From: Isoetes taiwanensis
Taxonomy: Eukaryota; Streptophyta; Lycopodiopsida; Isoetales; Isoetaceae
Length of the DNA: 64,000 nucleotides
Assembly (NCBI GenBank): GCA_021234155.1
Contig: JAJEKV010000057.1
Location: forward strand, 3,503,821-3,567,820
Direction: 5' to 3'
Shown one piece after another: positions 33,436 to 43,661 of the stretch. The notes beneath the pieces are model-generated. The model saw only the letters and a program-made list of their open reading frames with translations, was not told the origin of the DNA and made no database searches. Position numbers and translations under genes: made by a program. The number at the start of each line of letters is the position of its first letter. The stretch's first letter is position 1.

Positions 33436-33759
33436 ATGGCCAAGTTCAAGACTACACTCCACAGGAACACTATCCCGGCCATTGTGCCTGCTCCTTCGCA
33501 GCCAGCACGGTCAGAATCCGTGTCTTCCTGCGGAGGATCCGTGTCTTCCTCCACTAGAGAAGGCCGCCCGGTTACAGTGGTGGCGAAGTTCACTCCACCA
33601 GAGGTGGAGAAGCTCATCATGGATGCACAGGCTGTCGCTTCGATGCGGGTGCTCGTGTGGGTGCATGCAGGTTATGATGACGAGGAGCGACTCCTCGAAA
33701 TGAAGATGTATGCCTGCGAGGACGACCTCCATATAGAGCTCAAGATGGCCCCCGCCTGA
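33436..33759 (+). CDS. 107-aa unknown protein of the outer element
   Basis: It starts at CCGCCATGGCC, a strong plant start context, giving MAKFKTTLHRNTIPA and ending HIELKMAPA. A Ser-rich stretch (SVSSCGGSVSSSTREG) is followed by TVVAKFTPPEVEKLIMDAQ and an alpha/beta-looking C-terminus (VLVWVHAGYDDEERLLEMKM). I do not recognise the family. It is higher in GC than its flanks. The 33206-33252 region upstream shares GTGGCATGTTGGAGCC with 14154-14290. Confidence 0.5.
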   Translation: MAKFKTTLHRNTIPAIVPAPSQPARSESVSSCGGSVSSSTREGRPVTVVAKFTPPEVEKLIMDAQAVASMRVLVWVHAGYDDEERLLEMKMYACEDDLHIELKMAPA

Positions 33760-35600
33760 TTAGTTTAGATTTGTATTGTAATCCCTGGTTTCAATTTTTT
33801 TAGCAATAGTCCTTGTGACTATTCTTTGTAAAGGCTTTTCATTAATGACAGAACTTGTTTTGCAATAGTCCTTGTTTTGCAATAGAACTTGTTTTGCTTT
33901 TTTAACTTCTCTCTCGAGTTTCCATCGTTCTTTTCGATTAGCTGAACTGCTTAAATTAGCTGAACTTTTTGTCATTAATTATAAAATGCAAACAAGGAAT
34001 TTGAAGGTGCGTAATCTATATGATCTCGCACACTAACAAAATATGGTAACCAGCTTTCGGCAAAATAGGAAAATATGAGATGGGTGGCTCGGGTTCAAAA
34101 GAAATAGAGTTCAAAAGAAACCGAAAAGAAAAACACGAAATTCCCTCAAGCAAAAGTTAGTGGCCTTGCAAGAATATTTGCACAAAGCGTAGCTTAATGA
34201 ATTTTGGCCTCATATCAATTCAGGGGACCTAATTTGGGATCCATATATTGTCATCACCAAAATCAGTCAAGATACTATTAGGAATCGAGAGCCATTCCAT
34301 TTTCCTCGACGGGTCAAAAATGGTCAATGCCCCTGTCTGATTATGGTGAAATCTGTGGTGAACGCTTTGTGGTGAAAAATGTGGTGAAAAAATCATGGTG
34401 AAAGCTGTGGTGATGCAAACGTTGTTTTATATTTCAAATAATAAAAATACATATGGAAATCTACCATACAGGTAGAATACTTCATACTTCTTATGAAATG
34501 AAGTATGCAGAAAAATAAGGGAAAACTATAACCCTGAGCTTCTAGTATTATCAAAATGCATTAGAGATATAATAATAGCTGTTTTGAAGAGGTTAATGAT
34601 GACATACGATTCTTGGGCCTCAATCGAGATCCCCGTGCATTGTGAGATCTCAGAACTCTTCTTCTTCTTCCAAGTATGTTCAAGATGAGATCAAGTTTTT
34701 CTGCTTTAATAGTTGGTGAAATCCAAAGAACACTAAAACATGAGCTTCTCGTTTACGCCCACTTATGATCTGATTCATAAAGTATTGTCTCGGTTGTTGT
34801 GTCTCCAAGCATCCGCCTGTTTTAGCACTTTTTTAATGGTGAAGCATGGATCATTTCTGCTGTAGTTGGATGAACATATCCTCTTCCGCAATGGGGGAGA
34901 GCTGCGAACTCATCCTCGAATCATCATACCACCCCAGATCCCCGGCTACCCGCACCCAGCTCTGTTAAGTCTCCCGGACGCATTCATGTAAAAAACAACA
35001 TCATTAGTAATATAGAAATCACATTCTACTACAAAGAAAGGCAACCTTCCTAGCACGCCTTGGCTTCTAATTCTTTAAGCCTATTAGGAATTAACCTCTG
35101 TTTTGAGCCTAGAATACCTCGAATTCATGGGTCCTCCGCTCCCTCTAATATCCCTACTCTGTTCCTGGTTTATTTGCTCCAAAGATAGGTCCTACCGGAT
35201 CGATTGCATTTTGAACTGGCGAAATTGTTTGTTCTCGTGTTCTCCTTCTGTTTTCTTCCGCCATAGCTGGATTGGGATAAGCCAATGTCTGCATGCAAAA
35301 CTAGATTTAGGGTTTCCCCAATGCTTCCCCCGACCCGACTTTTTTGAATGATTGACCTTGCATTTGATGTGACAGATTTCCAATGATTCTCTGTCCCATT
35401 CTGTTCATCCTTAATGTAATTTTTCTGTGTGTCACTTTCACCCTGTCAATTAAACAGTGAGAGATTGAAGAGTGAAGATTTATATTAAACATATAAAATG
35501 ATTACATAAGGTTACATTTCAGATTACAAGCCAGGATTTCTATTAAACATTTCAGATTACATGAGCAACAAAATTTTTTATATACACTTGCTTTCATTCC
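33760..35600. other. gene-poor interval of the outer element
   Basis: No ORF here has support. 34345-34410 has five GTGGTGAAA-type motifs like those of the subterminal arrays. The rest is AT-rich and featureless by eye. Confidence 0.6.
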
Positions 35601-35609
35601 CGTAAGTCT

Positions 35610-36217
35610 ATCAAAAGAGATCCAGGTCCAGCTCCTCCTCGTCATCTTCTATGACCACCGATCGATGGCCCGGGTCAGCTTGCCACCTATTTCATCCCAT
35701 TCTGGAGGGAAAGCAAAAAACTATAATGGTGCAGTGTTACCAAACAGAATAGCAGCTTCTCCATGTGCATCCTGCAAGCCCTTGTGATGATAGAACATAT
35801 CCCTGAAGTGAAGGAATTGTTCTTCTGTAAACAACCTATCATAACAAAAGCAGAACCTGTCTAGCGTAAAGGCTTGGTAGCCATTAAGCAGAAAAGGTTT
35901 CAACCTTTGCAGATCCTGGTCAATAGTAGGAGGAATAGGCCAAAGATGCTGGTGTGTAAAAATTTCAGTGGAAGCAGAGAAAGTTGAGAGATCTGGGAGG
36001 TTTGGTTCATCCTCCTGGTGAGAGTTTTCAACATTTTTGTGGTCATATTCTCATCCGGTGAATAGAGAAATTTCTGTTGCCTGAGAATGTCCATCCATTC
36101 TGCATGGGTGAAAATCGGGACATCACGCCTAGGTATCATGGGCTCTTCTTCTCTGGTGACATTGTCCCATTCCGGCACTCCATCGTTTTGCAGGATCCAA
36201 GAGGTGAAGTTGGCCAT
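35610..36217 (-). pseudogene. unrecognised gene of the outer element, one frameshift
   Basis: Minus strand, start MANFTSWILQNDG at 36217 in good context. The first frame runs to about 36050 (FTHAEWMDILRQQKFLYSPDE). A shift then leads into a second frame reading HQHLWPIPPTIDQDL and LLNGYQAFTLDRFCFCYDRLF, ending GNTAPL at 35721. A short acidic stretch, VIEDDEEELDLDLF, at 35610-35660 could be a last exon. No known family seen. It belongs to the cargo of the outer element, between the 107-aa gene and T2. Confidence 0.45.
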
Positions 36218-36235
36218 GTCTGCTGAAGTAGCTGC

Positions 36236-36283
36236 TGTAAGCTGTAAACTGTAAACTGTAAACTATAAACTGTAAACTGTAAA
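36236..36283 (+). repeat. 7-bp CTGTAAA tandem repeat
   Basis: About six units of CTGTAAA (one CTATAAA) just upstream of the minus-strand gene that starts at 36217, within its likely 5' UTR or promoter. Confidence 0.9.
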
Positions 36284-36493
36284 CTCGGTCGGGAGCAAGA
36301 AGAATGGCACCTCGGGCCTTTTGGGTTGCCCGAGGTCATTAATTTTTGTCATCCCATAATGATTTTCGGGTACGGCTGTCAGCCAAAGGATGATAGAGGA
36401 ATTGATGGGACCGAGAGAATTTAAGGAAAAGGAAAGCATTTCAGTGGAAAAGCTGTTCAGAAGGATCTCTGTCTTGGGGGAAGAGACAGAAAG

Positions 36494-36546
36494 TGAAACA
36501 CGTGGTGAAACATGTGGTGAAACATGTGGTGAAACATGTGGTGAAT
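36494..36546 (+). repeat. CATGTGGTGAAA tandem repeat
   Basis: Four 12-bp units of CATGTGGTGAAA (first one CACGTGGTGAAA), the same TGTGGTG core as the subterminal arrays, located between two divergent cargo genes. Confidence 0.9.
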
Positions 36547-36714
36547 GGCGAATTTTCCCAAAAAAAATAAACTTTTACATGGCCCGTCAGCCCTAAATTC
36601 AAATTCTCTTTCGCTCCTTCACAATTTCATGCTCCTTCCTGCTGCTCAAAGGGACGCTCTACTCTCACAGTTAAGTGCATTCCATCTCGATCCCAAGATC
36701 CTCTGTCAAAAGAT

Positions 36715-37371
36715 ATGAACCACTTCAGCTACTTTGCTCCAAACTATGATACACTCTCTCTGGATCAAAGAGGATCTCAAACTCTGCCAAGATTGGATGC
36801 TAATGGTGTAACAGTTCCTCTATTTCTGAGACCAGCTGGGCCGAGCATCTCGGACGAGCAATTTGCCTCAGATTTTGAATACCAACAATCCGAGTCCCCA
36901 CAAACATACTGACTATTCGAGAGATTACATGAGGAACCTTAGCGAGAGACATTGGAACTTCAAAGGAACCCGCGAGAATATAGATTGTTCCCGGTAGGCG
37001 GATTGGTACCGCGATATTCAATACACTCATGACATGTGGACAGTACGCGATTAGGGGCATCCACGGATATAGATATAATTGATATCCCCGATGATGAACT
37101 AGAATGGGCTATAGAATTCCTGCAGAGGCACATATCTTATGCATCAAATATGGTGGTTCATGGAAAGCAACAATGCGGAAGAATGACGGTCGGCAGCTTT
37201 GAGTACTACGGGGAATGCTATTATCATCACAAATGCCCTGGCAAATGCATATGGCACTTTGATAATTTTGATGTCCACTACCAATGCGGTGGGCTGATTC
37301 TTGAGCTAAACCGGGAAATGCCAACACTCTTATACTTCACCCTAATTTCCGAGCTCACCATGAATTCCTAA
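36715..37371 (+). pseudogene. unrecognised cargo gene with three in-frame stops
   Basis: One frame of 218 codons from MNHFSYFAPNYDTL to LISELTMNS, broken by TGA (36910), TAG (36940) and TGA (37030), approximate positions. Each is one C-to-T change from CGA or CAG, and there is no frameshift. The C-terminal part has PDDELEWAIEFLQRH and a Cys/His-containing segment (GKQQCGRM, GECYYHHKCPGKCIWH). No known family seen. The clean frame with only transitions argues for a real gene silenced by methylation decay. Confidence 0.5.
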
Positions 37372-37825
37372 ACACCTACCATTTCCACACAAATCACCCC
37401 ACTCTTCCACATCATTGACTTGCACCTCTCCCTTTTTTGACAAGAAACAGATCTGCATATAACTTCTGCATCTTATTAACATCTACATCTTTTCTGCAGG
37501 AATTGGTCTGCTCACTCTGTTGCAGCATAACACATATCACAACTACTACCATTATTATTAAAAAACATTGCTATGTGCTTTCAACAAAGACCTACTTCAT
37601 TTGTATTTATTTGCATGCTTTATCATGAGTAGCCTACCTATAAAGGCTCACTCACTATGTTGTACCTTTTTCTATAATTAATGAAAAAAACCCCATTCAC
37701 TCAAAAAAAAAAAATACAATTGAGCATGGAATTGAGTTTCTTATATTATTCCCAAACAAGGCAAGACACAACAACATATATTTAAAATTTTTGAATCATT
37801 TCCTAACCTGTAAGAATGTGTTCAA

Positions 37826-40800
37826 CTATTCTTCATCAGACATGCTATCTTCATCAGATAAAACCTCGGGCAAGTTTTCTAGAATATTTTCCTCATCCAC
37901 TTTGGTCTAGCCTCAGAACCTGCTCGAGCACCTTTCTTGATCTGCTACATGGAAACTCGAATAGCACAAATTTGACTAGAGAATACAAGTGACTTTGGCT
38001 CGTTTGTCAACAACTCATACATCACCTTTGACCGAGGCGTCTTTCTATAGTAAATGCCCTCCACAACGGTTTCACCTCTCATAAACAAGTTTCCGTTCTG
38101 CTTGAAGTCATTTTCAACTTCAAATTTTGGCTTGGTGCATAGCAACATCCAAAATACAGAATCCTCCTCATTCCCTTTAGGTGCAGCAACTGCAAAGTTG
38201 TCTCCTTCTCTAAGTGCTTCTGCAAGTACATTTGCCAAGGTTGAGTATAGTGGCCTGGTAGACTTGCGGGTCTCTTCCACATCCGCATGAACATTGGAGG
38301 ATGGTTCAACGACTACAAGGTTCCATTCATCTACATACAATTTGTTCTCACACATGTCCCATTTTCCATCCAAACAATTCTTTGCAAAAACATGATAGCT
38401 TTACGGTATGTAGGCGTGTTGGATTTCCTCTTTGAATCCATGGACTGAATGAATTTGCCTCGGTTTTACGGAATTGTCTCTCGCACCCCAAGCCTTTTTC
38501 CCCGTTGATATCCTCGTGTTTTATTTCCCGTAAGTATCTCCAAACTTTTCTTCCATTTTCACCACTCGGATGTACCACATTGAAATTGTTTCTCTGCAAT
38601 TTTCACCACATCATGGGCATTATCTAGTTTAATGTCGATGTTTAAGTCATGAACCTCGTATCCATCTTTTCAATTCTGCTTTGCCTTCCCATCATGTTCA
38701 CCTTTTCCATGGTTTGATCCAAAGAAGTTCCACATCATGTTGACCTCTCAGATCACAACCGTACCTTCCAACAAAATAAAATGATCCGTCGCTTTGAATT
38801 GTGATGCAAAGACCATCCGAAAAATACATAGTGCCGTTTGGGGACATTGCCTTTCTCGCTTTAAGTACTCAAAATGTTTCATAAAACAATGTTGAACAAA
38901 AAGTGTGTCATGTTCCCTATCATCCGGCACATAGTAGTGTGTTTCCTTCTCAATGGTGTCTGTCGTGGATCAACCTCGATAGGTTATTTGAACAAATATA
39001 GTTATCGGTTGTTGACCCAAATAAGCATGGACTGAACTTCATTCTCGCTCCTTAAAAGTATAATTCTCTGCGAAGTCAACCACGGATAGGTAAGCATCTC
39101 CGGCAAGTTATCAAGGAGTTCTTTTGTAATCCTGCCTTTGCCACTTATATCCTAAGTTGTGTAAAGGAAATTTTGGAAGCTTCTCTAACATTTTGTTCAC
39201 CAGTGGAAGACTTGCAGTTTCATTGTGTTGATGAACGAGCTTAGACTTCTTGCTGCCATCTCTGAATACAGTTTTTTCATAGTCTAGGTATTCCCACTTC
39301 ACCATGCCACTATCACTAGATTGTTCATGTGGGCAGATAGGGAACTTCTTAATCCCACACTCTTTACACTCACCCAGAATGCATTCCCTCTTATGGTAAG
39401 GTTGGAAGCTAGTTTTCTCACATAAGATTCCCCGCCACAGACTTCTTGTGCTACTTATTTTGTATTCAGACGCCCTGCATTCACCATATATGTCTGACCT
39501 GCAAAGCTGACAAGTGCAGCTGCAGCTTTTTGGGTGCTTAGTTCTCATACTATTGTCTGCATTCTAACATGGTATATACAGCAGCAATTATTGAAGTCCT
39601 TTAATTTTACAACAAACCATGGTTTCAGCTTTTCAAACATCCTCTGTTTGATCATAACACTAGGATGTTTCGTTTTGAATTTCCTGAACAATTGCAACTG
39701 CAAGGAAGATAACAAGGTGATCAGCATATTTATTGCACACTACATTTTCCACCACACTAGGCACCACATAACATATATTACAGACATTTATCTTACACCT
39801 CGTTATTCACCACACTAGGCACCACAAAGCATATAATACATAATTTATTGTACACCATATTTTTCACCACACTAGGCACCACATAGCATATATTACAGAC
39901 ATTCATCTTACACCTCGTTATTCACCACACTAGGCACCACAAAGCATATAATACATAATTTATTGCACACCATATTTTTCACCACACTAGGCACCACATA
40001 GCATATATTACATAATTTATTTTACACCATATTTTTCACCACACTAGGCATCACATAGAATATATTACAGCATTTATTTTACACCATGTTATTCACCACA
40101 CTAGGCACCACATAACATATATTACAACATTTATTTTACACCATGTTATTCACCACACTAGGTACCACAAAGCATATATTTAGAGCATTTATTTTTCACC
40201 ATATTTTTCACCACACTAGGCACCACATAGCATATATTACAAAGATGTATTTTACACCATGTTATTCACCACACTAGGCACCACAAAGCATATATTTACA
40301 AAGATTTATTTTACACCACGTGCCTCACCACACTAGGCAAAGACATATCATATATCACAAAGATTAATAGGCATCACACACCACGAGCAATCACTAACCA
40401 CACCAACCACATATCACAAGCAATCACTAACCACATACAACATACCACATTAACAATAAAAAATGTGGTGAAGATGAAGAAATGAAATAACCTGTGATTC
40501 TTCCAGATAGCGAGTGGCATGATCCTCTCTTACATTTCGTTCCAATCTTCTGAACTTAACATCCTTTGCATTTGGAGAGACCCTACTGTTTTCGGTCCAA
40601 AATTGCTGCACAAGTTCTATGACAGAATTGGGAATTGCATCTGCTCTTCTAACTCTATCTCTTCCCTCTTCAATTTTGCTTTGGTAAGATTCCTAGGATG
40701 AACACCCAGCAGTTTACCAAAACCCTGAGCACTGACAGGATTAGCACTTTCGGTATTAATGCTTCCTCTTACGGCTATAGCAAGGCAACTACTCTTGGCT

Positions 40801-41231
40801 GCTAAACTCTCATTGCTGTTAGAGTTCTTCACAAGTTGAATGGAAGCCCTGAGGTTGCTGACCACAATGCTCTTGGCTTGCAAATCTTTCAGCTCTTCAC
40901 CAAGTACGCTGTCCATTGTGTCATCTTCCAGAAAATCTCGTAAAACCTCTTTCTTATCACTGTCAGCCAAGCCTTTAGTGGTGCTATGAAATGAAGATAA
41001 TAATTTCAACACCATCCGATGCCTAGTAGAGGCCGTTCTGGTGGATCCTCCCTCTGCTGATGCAATTTTTGCTAATTCTTCTTTAGCTTCCCTTTTTCTT
41101 TTCCTTTGGCGTCTTTTATGATCCCGTTCTTGTTCTGGAGTTCTCTTTCTCTTACCTGTGCTCCGTTTTGAGATTTTAGGCAGATTTGCTTCCAAATTAA
41201 ATGATTCAAAGTATGAACCGGATTGATCCAC
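37826..41231 (-). pseudogene. T2: transposase of the outer element (DDE-like core with Cys-rich region)
   Basis: Minus strand, starting MDQSGSYFESF 250 bp inside the right TIR. Exon 1 (41231-40492) has a very basic tract (RDHKRRQRKRKREAKEE, probable NLS/DNA binding), then LAAKSSCLAIAVRG, HPRNLTKA and, after a 1-base shift near 40682, QQFWTENSRVSP. The intron 40491-39698 contains the TGTGGTG array. Later exons give a Cys-rich region (SCSCTCQLC, CKECGIKKFPICP), then in broken frames SVVDFAENYTFK (about 39060-39085), FSDGLCI, FFGSNHGKGEHDG and the C-terminus at 37826 (LENLPEVLSDEDSMSDEE). It is paralogous to T1 throughout. Four or more frameshifts; dead as it stands. Confidence 0.75.
39735..40470 (-). 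repeat. TGTGGTG array, right subterminal, inside T2 intron
   Basis: About ten units of roughly 57 bp on the plus strand, each with TTCACCACACTAGGCACCAC and a CATATATTACA spacer. This is the inverted form of the left array motif. It ends about 1 kb from the right TIR, mirroring the left array, and fills most of the intron between T2 exons 1 and 2. Confidence 0.9.
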
Positions 41232-41457
41232 AACCGTGTGCTTCAGGAAAGGCGCGGGTTAGGTGGAGATTGGAATGGGACGGGTGGCGTAGGAAATTGG
41301 AATGGGACGGGTGGCGTAGGAATCGGGTTGTTGCAGTTCAAGAAATGATTGAATCCGGGCAGTACATGCACTAGGCGCCAAATAAACATTTAAAATCGCA
41401 CCACAAATTTGATATCTCCCACCACATTTTTAGGGGAGACAGGGGGGACACCCAGGG

Positions 41458-41483
41458 TGTTCCACTACAACATGCTTTCACCC
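41458..41483 (-). repeat. right TIR of outer element
   Basis: Perfect inverted copy of 4756-4781, followed by CCCA (41484-41487), the probable 4-bp TSD. Confidence 0.9.
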
Positions 41484-42708
41484 CCCAATCGAGGTCGGCC
41501 ATGGCCAGCTGGGCAGTCTGTGTGACATAAGGGCAATTCTGCATGAAGTGCCCGGGCCGTATACACCTGTAACATGCTTTGTCTCTGGGTAGCTGTTCTC
41601 GGGCCTCTTTGGGAATAGACTGTAAGAGGTTCCGAACTTCCTTACCGACATTGTTCGGCTTGTCGGGCATGTTGAAGGTGACTTTCTTTTCCTGGCGGCC
41701 ATTAGAGTTCTGTTGAGAGGGCCCCGGACTCAGTGAACGGTCCTTGTAAGGTGTGTACGGGCGTGGCTGCGAGTAAGAGGCGGGGCGCTGGTACTGGTTT
41801 CGTGGTGCGTCCTCTTCAAGGCTCAATGCGTTAGCCTCAGCCTCAGCAACTGATTTCGGGTCTATGGCCTTAACCATTCGTTTAATTGATGGGGCCAACC
41901 CTTCAATATAGCCCTCTACCGCCCTCTTTTCATTCATTCCTGGCACATACAGCCTCAAGCGCATGAATTCATCAGTGTAGGCCTGAACTGACATACCCTT
42001 CTGCTCTAACCTGTAGAAAGTCTGAATCTGTTGGCATTTGTACGCACGGGGCACATAATGCGACTTAAAAGCTTTGGCAAACATTTTGAACTTGCACCTG
42101 CTTCTGTCCAGATGCTTGGCTCGAGCATAGCCCTTCCACCAAATACGAGCAGCTCCTGTAAGGTTTGTGGTGGCAACCTTTCCTGTATCCTTTTCTGTCA
42201 TGCCATAGGATTTTCCAAACTCCTTCATCTCGTCCAACCAGGACTCTGCATTCAGCCCGTCTCTAGATTTCCCATTAAACTGGGCCAATTTCCTATTTTT
42301 CCATATACTGGTTATGGCCGTGTCAACCGTCTTACGGTACTCTTTGTCCCGGCACTTTGCATGGTCACCAGATGATACAGACGACTCAGAGGACACAGAA
42401 GTGGCCGATTGTGAGGACGTGGCACTATCGTTAGAGGAACTCCGACGACGTTTGGGACGGTGCCTCCTTAGTGCGGGTACAGGGGCCGGTTCAGGTGCAG
42501 GTGGCTGCTGTGGTGGTGGACTTGGCGGTAACAGAGGTAACTCCGGCCCATCTTCCTGCGCATGCTGCGGTGGGTTGGCATTCAACACATAAGCTTGCAG
42601 CTCCACTAACTGCCGCTTGATCAACAGGAGTTCCTATTCAGGCATTAATCTGCTAGCACCTGAGGGTGTCTGCCACGAGGCGTTACGTGCACCGTCTATA
42701 TTGACCAT
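41484..42708 (-). pseudogene. gag: chromovirus gag
   Basis: Starts MVNIDGARNASWQ at 42708 and is read to the insertion edge. An in-frame TAG at 42634-42636 follows MPE. Then come a Pro-rich segment, a basic Ser-rich segment, the retrotransposon Gag domain (ESWLDEMKEFGKSYGM, AARIWWKGYA, YRLEQKGMSVQAYTDEFM) and a CX2CX4HX4C zinc knuckle, CYRCIRPGHFMQNC. The frame would lead directly into protease at 4755 without the TIR element. Gag forms the particle and binds RNA. Confidence 0.92.
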
Positions 42709-42987
42709 AAGAAGGTATAAAGAGAGTTATTGTAATACCACGGGTCACAAAGAAGATTATTTTAAGTAGTGCTAGGAAATAATAATAAAGACCATAGAAG
42801 AGAAGAAAAGATCTTTATTATTAAGTGAAAGTAATAGTTACATCAGAGTTATATCCTTAGCAAAACTTAGGGTCATAATGTACAAAAAGTAGTGATTACA
42901 AAGATATTTTAGCCATAAGGCTGTACATTCAACAACTCTTAGTGAACACATACTTAGCCATAAAAGAAAAAACTGAAGAGATTAAGA

Positions 42988-43476
42988 CTAGGGCTGCGCA
43001 AAAGGGTAGAGGATGGAATAGCGGACGCTTTCCCGTACGGCCCTTACTACCTTATAGCGAGCCCATGCCTGGATAATGACATGCTGGTAGTCCAAGGTGG
43101 GACTAATGATGAGGAGATTAAAAAGATCTCGTAGCGCAAAGAAAATTTGCCATAAATGATCATTAGCATCGGCATAAGCTTCATGCCTCTTCTTCTCCCA
43201 GTAATTCCAAGTTCGTCGAAGAGTTTGTTGCAGATGTTCGAAGGCACGTTCTCGGAGAATGTTGACTACTTCCAATCCTTTAGCTGGATCATAGGACTCA
43301 TCTTCCACAACAAGTTCCCCTTCTTCGGAGTCATCATCTCGATCTGGGTACTCACCATATCGTTGGCCGTAATCTTGGTCGGGAGGTCCTGGATCGTCCC
43401 TTCGTATGTCATTGGTGATTCTTTCCTCGATCTCTGCGAGATCGTAGTCTGCAAGATGGCAAGAATGAATATACAC
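42988..43476 (-). CDS. chromovirus extra ORF 3 (leader region), unknown
   Basis: Minus strand, 162 aa, 280 bp upstream of gag. An acidic N-terminal half (RDDDSEEGELVVEDESYDPA) is followed by an amphipathic helical half (FEHLQQTLRRTWNYWEKKRH, LWQIFFALRDLFNLLI). The first Met may not be the true start, as LADYDLAEIEERI could follow a splice. No known family seen. It is the third of three extra frames between PBS and gag, a region normally short in chromoviruses. Confidence 0.55.
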   Translation of the reverse strand: MYIHSCHLADYDLAEIEERITNDIRRDDPGPPDQDYGQRYGEYPDRDDDSEEGELVVEDESYDPAKGLEVVNILRERAFEHLQQTLRRTWNYWEKKRHEAYADANDHLWQIFFALRDLFNLLIISPTLDYQHVIIQAWARYKVVRAVRESVRYSILYPFAQP

Positions 43477-43661
43477 TGTGGAACAATTTCTTATACCCTA
43501 ACTCTAATAGATACAAAGAAGTATCATGGGAAAACAACAATTTAATTGTATGCAACGATACAATAATCATAAGAGAAGGGCACATATATTGTATGATGGC
43601 TAAAAAAATGCCAAATCAAAATTTACAACTATATGCAGTACAAGATGCGTAATAAAAATGT

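Larger units (their letters stand above)
4756..41483. mobile_element. giant multi-gene TIR DNA transposon (outer), 36.7 kb with nested insertions
   Basis: The ends are perfect 26-bp inverted repeats starting GGGTGAAAGCATGTTGTAGT. The flanks CCTA (4752-4755) and CCCA (41484-41487) look like a 4-bp target duplication with one mismatch. Removing the element and one flank copy restores an uninterrupted gag-protease frame (gag ending D-L-D-W, protease region starting E-A-P-E), which proves insertion into the chromovirus. Net of nested insertions it is about 15.4 kb. Genes: F1 (plus), Ulp1-type protease (plus), acidic protein (plus), 107-aa protein (plus), an unknown gene (minus), a decayed gene (plus), transposase T2 (minus). 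TGTGGTG-rich arrays lie about 1 kb inside each end. I cannot assign the superfamily: the arrays recall CACTA elements but the termini are not CACTA, and the TSD appears to be 4 bp. Confidence 0.88.

Noticed and set aside
39735-40470. CRISPR-like array
   Set aside because: Units are tandem and degenerate without unique spacers, in a plant transposon intron.
4756-41483. Assignment of the outer element to the CACTA superfamily
   Set aside because: Subterminal arrays fit, but the termini are GGGTGAAAG rather than CACTA/G and the TSD is apparently 4 bp.
4756-41483. Assignment to PIF/Harbinger because of the G-rich termini
   Set aside because: Those make 3-bp TWA-type TSDs and encode a different transposase plus a Myb-like protein; the inner element shows TTTG and the genes differ.
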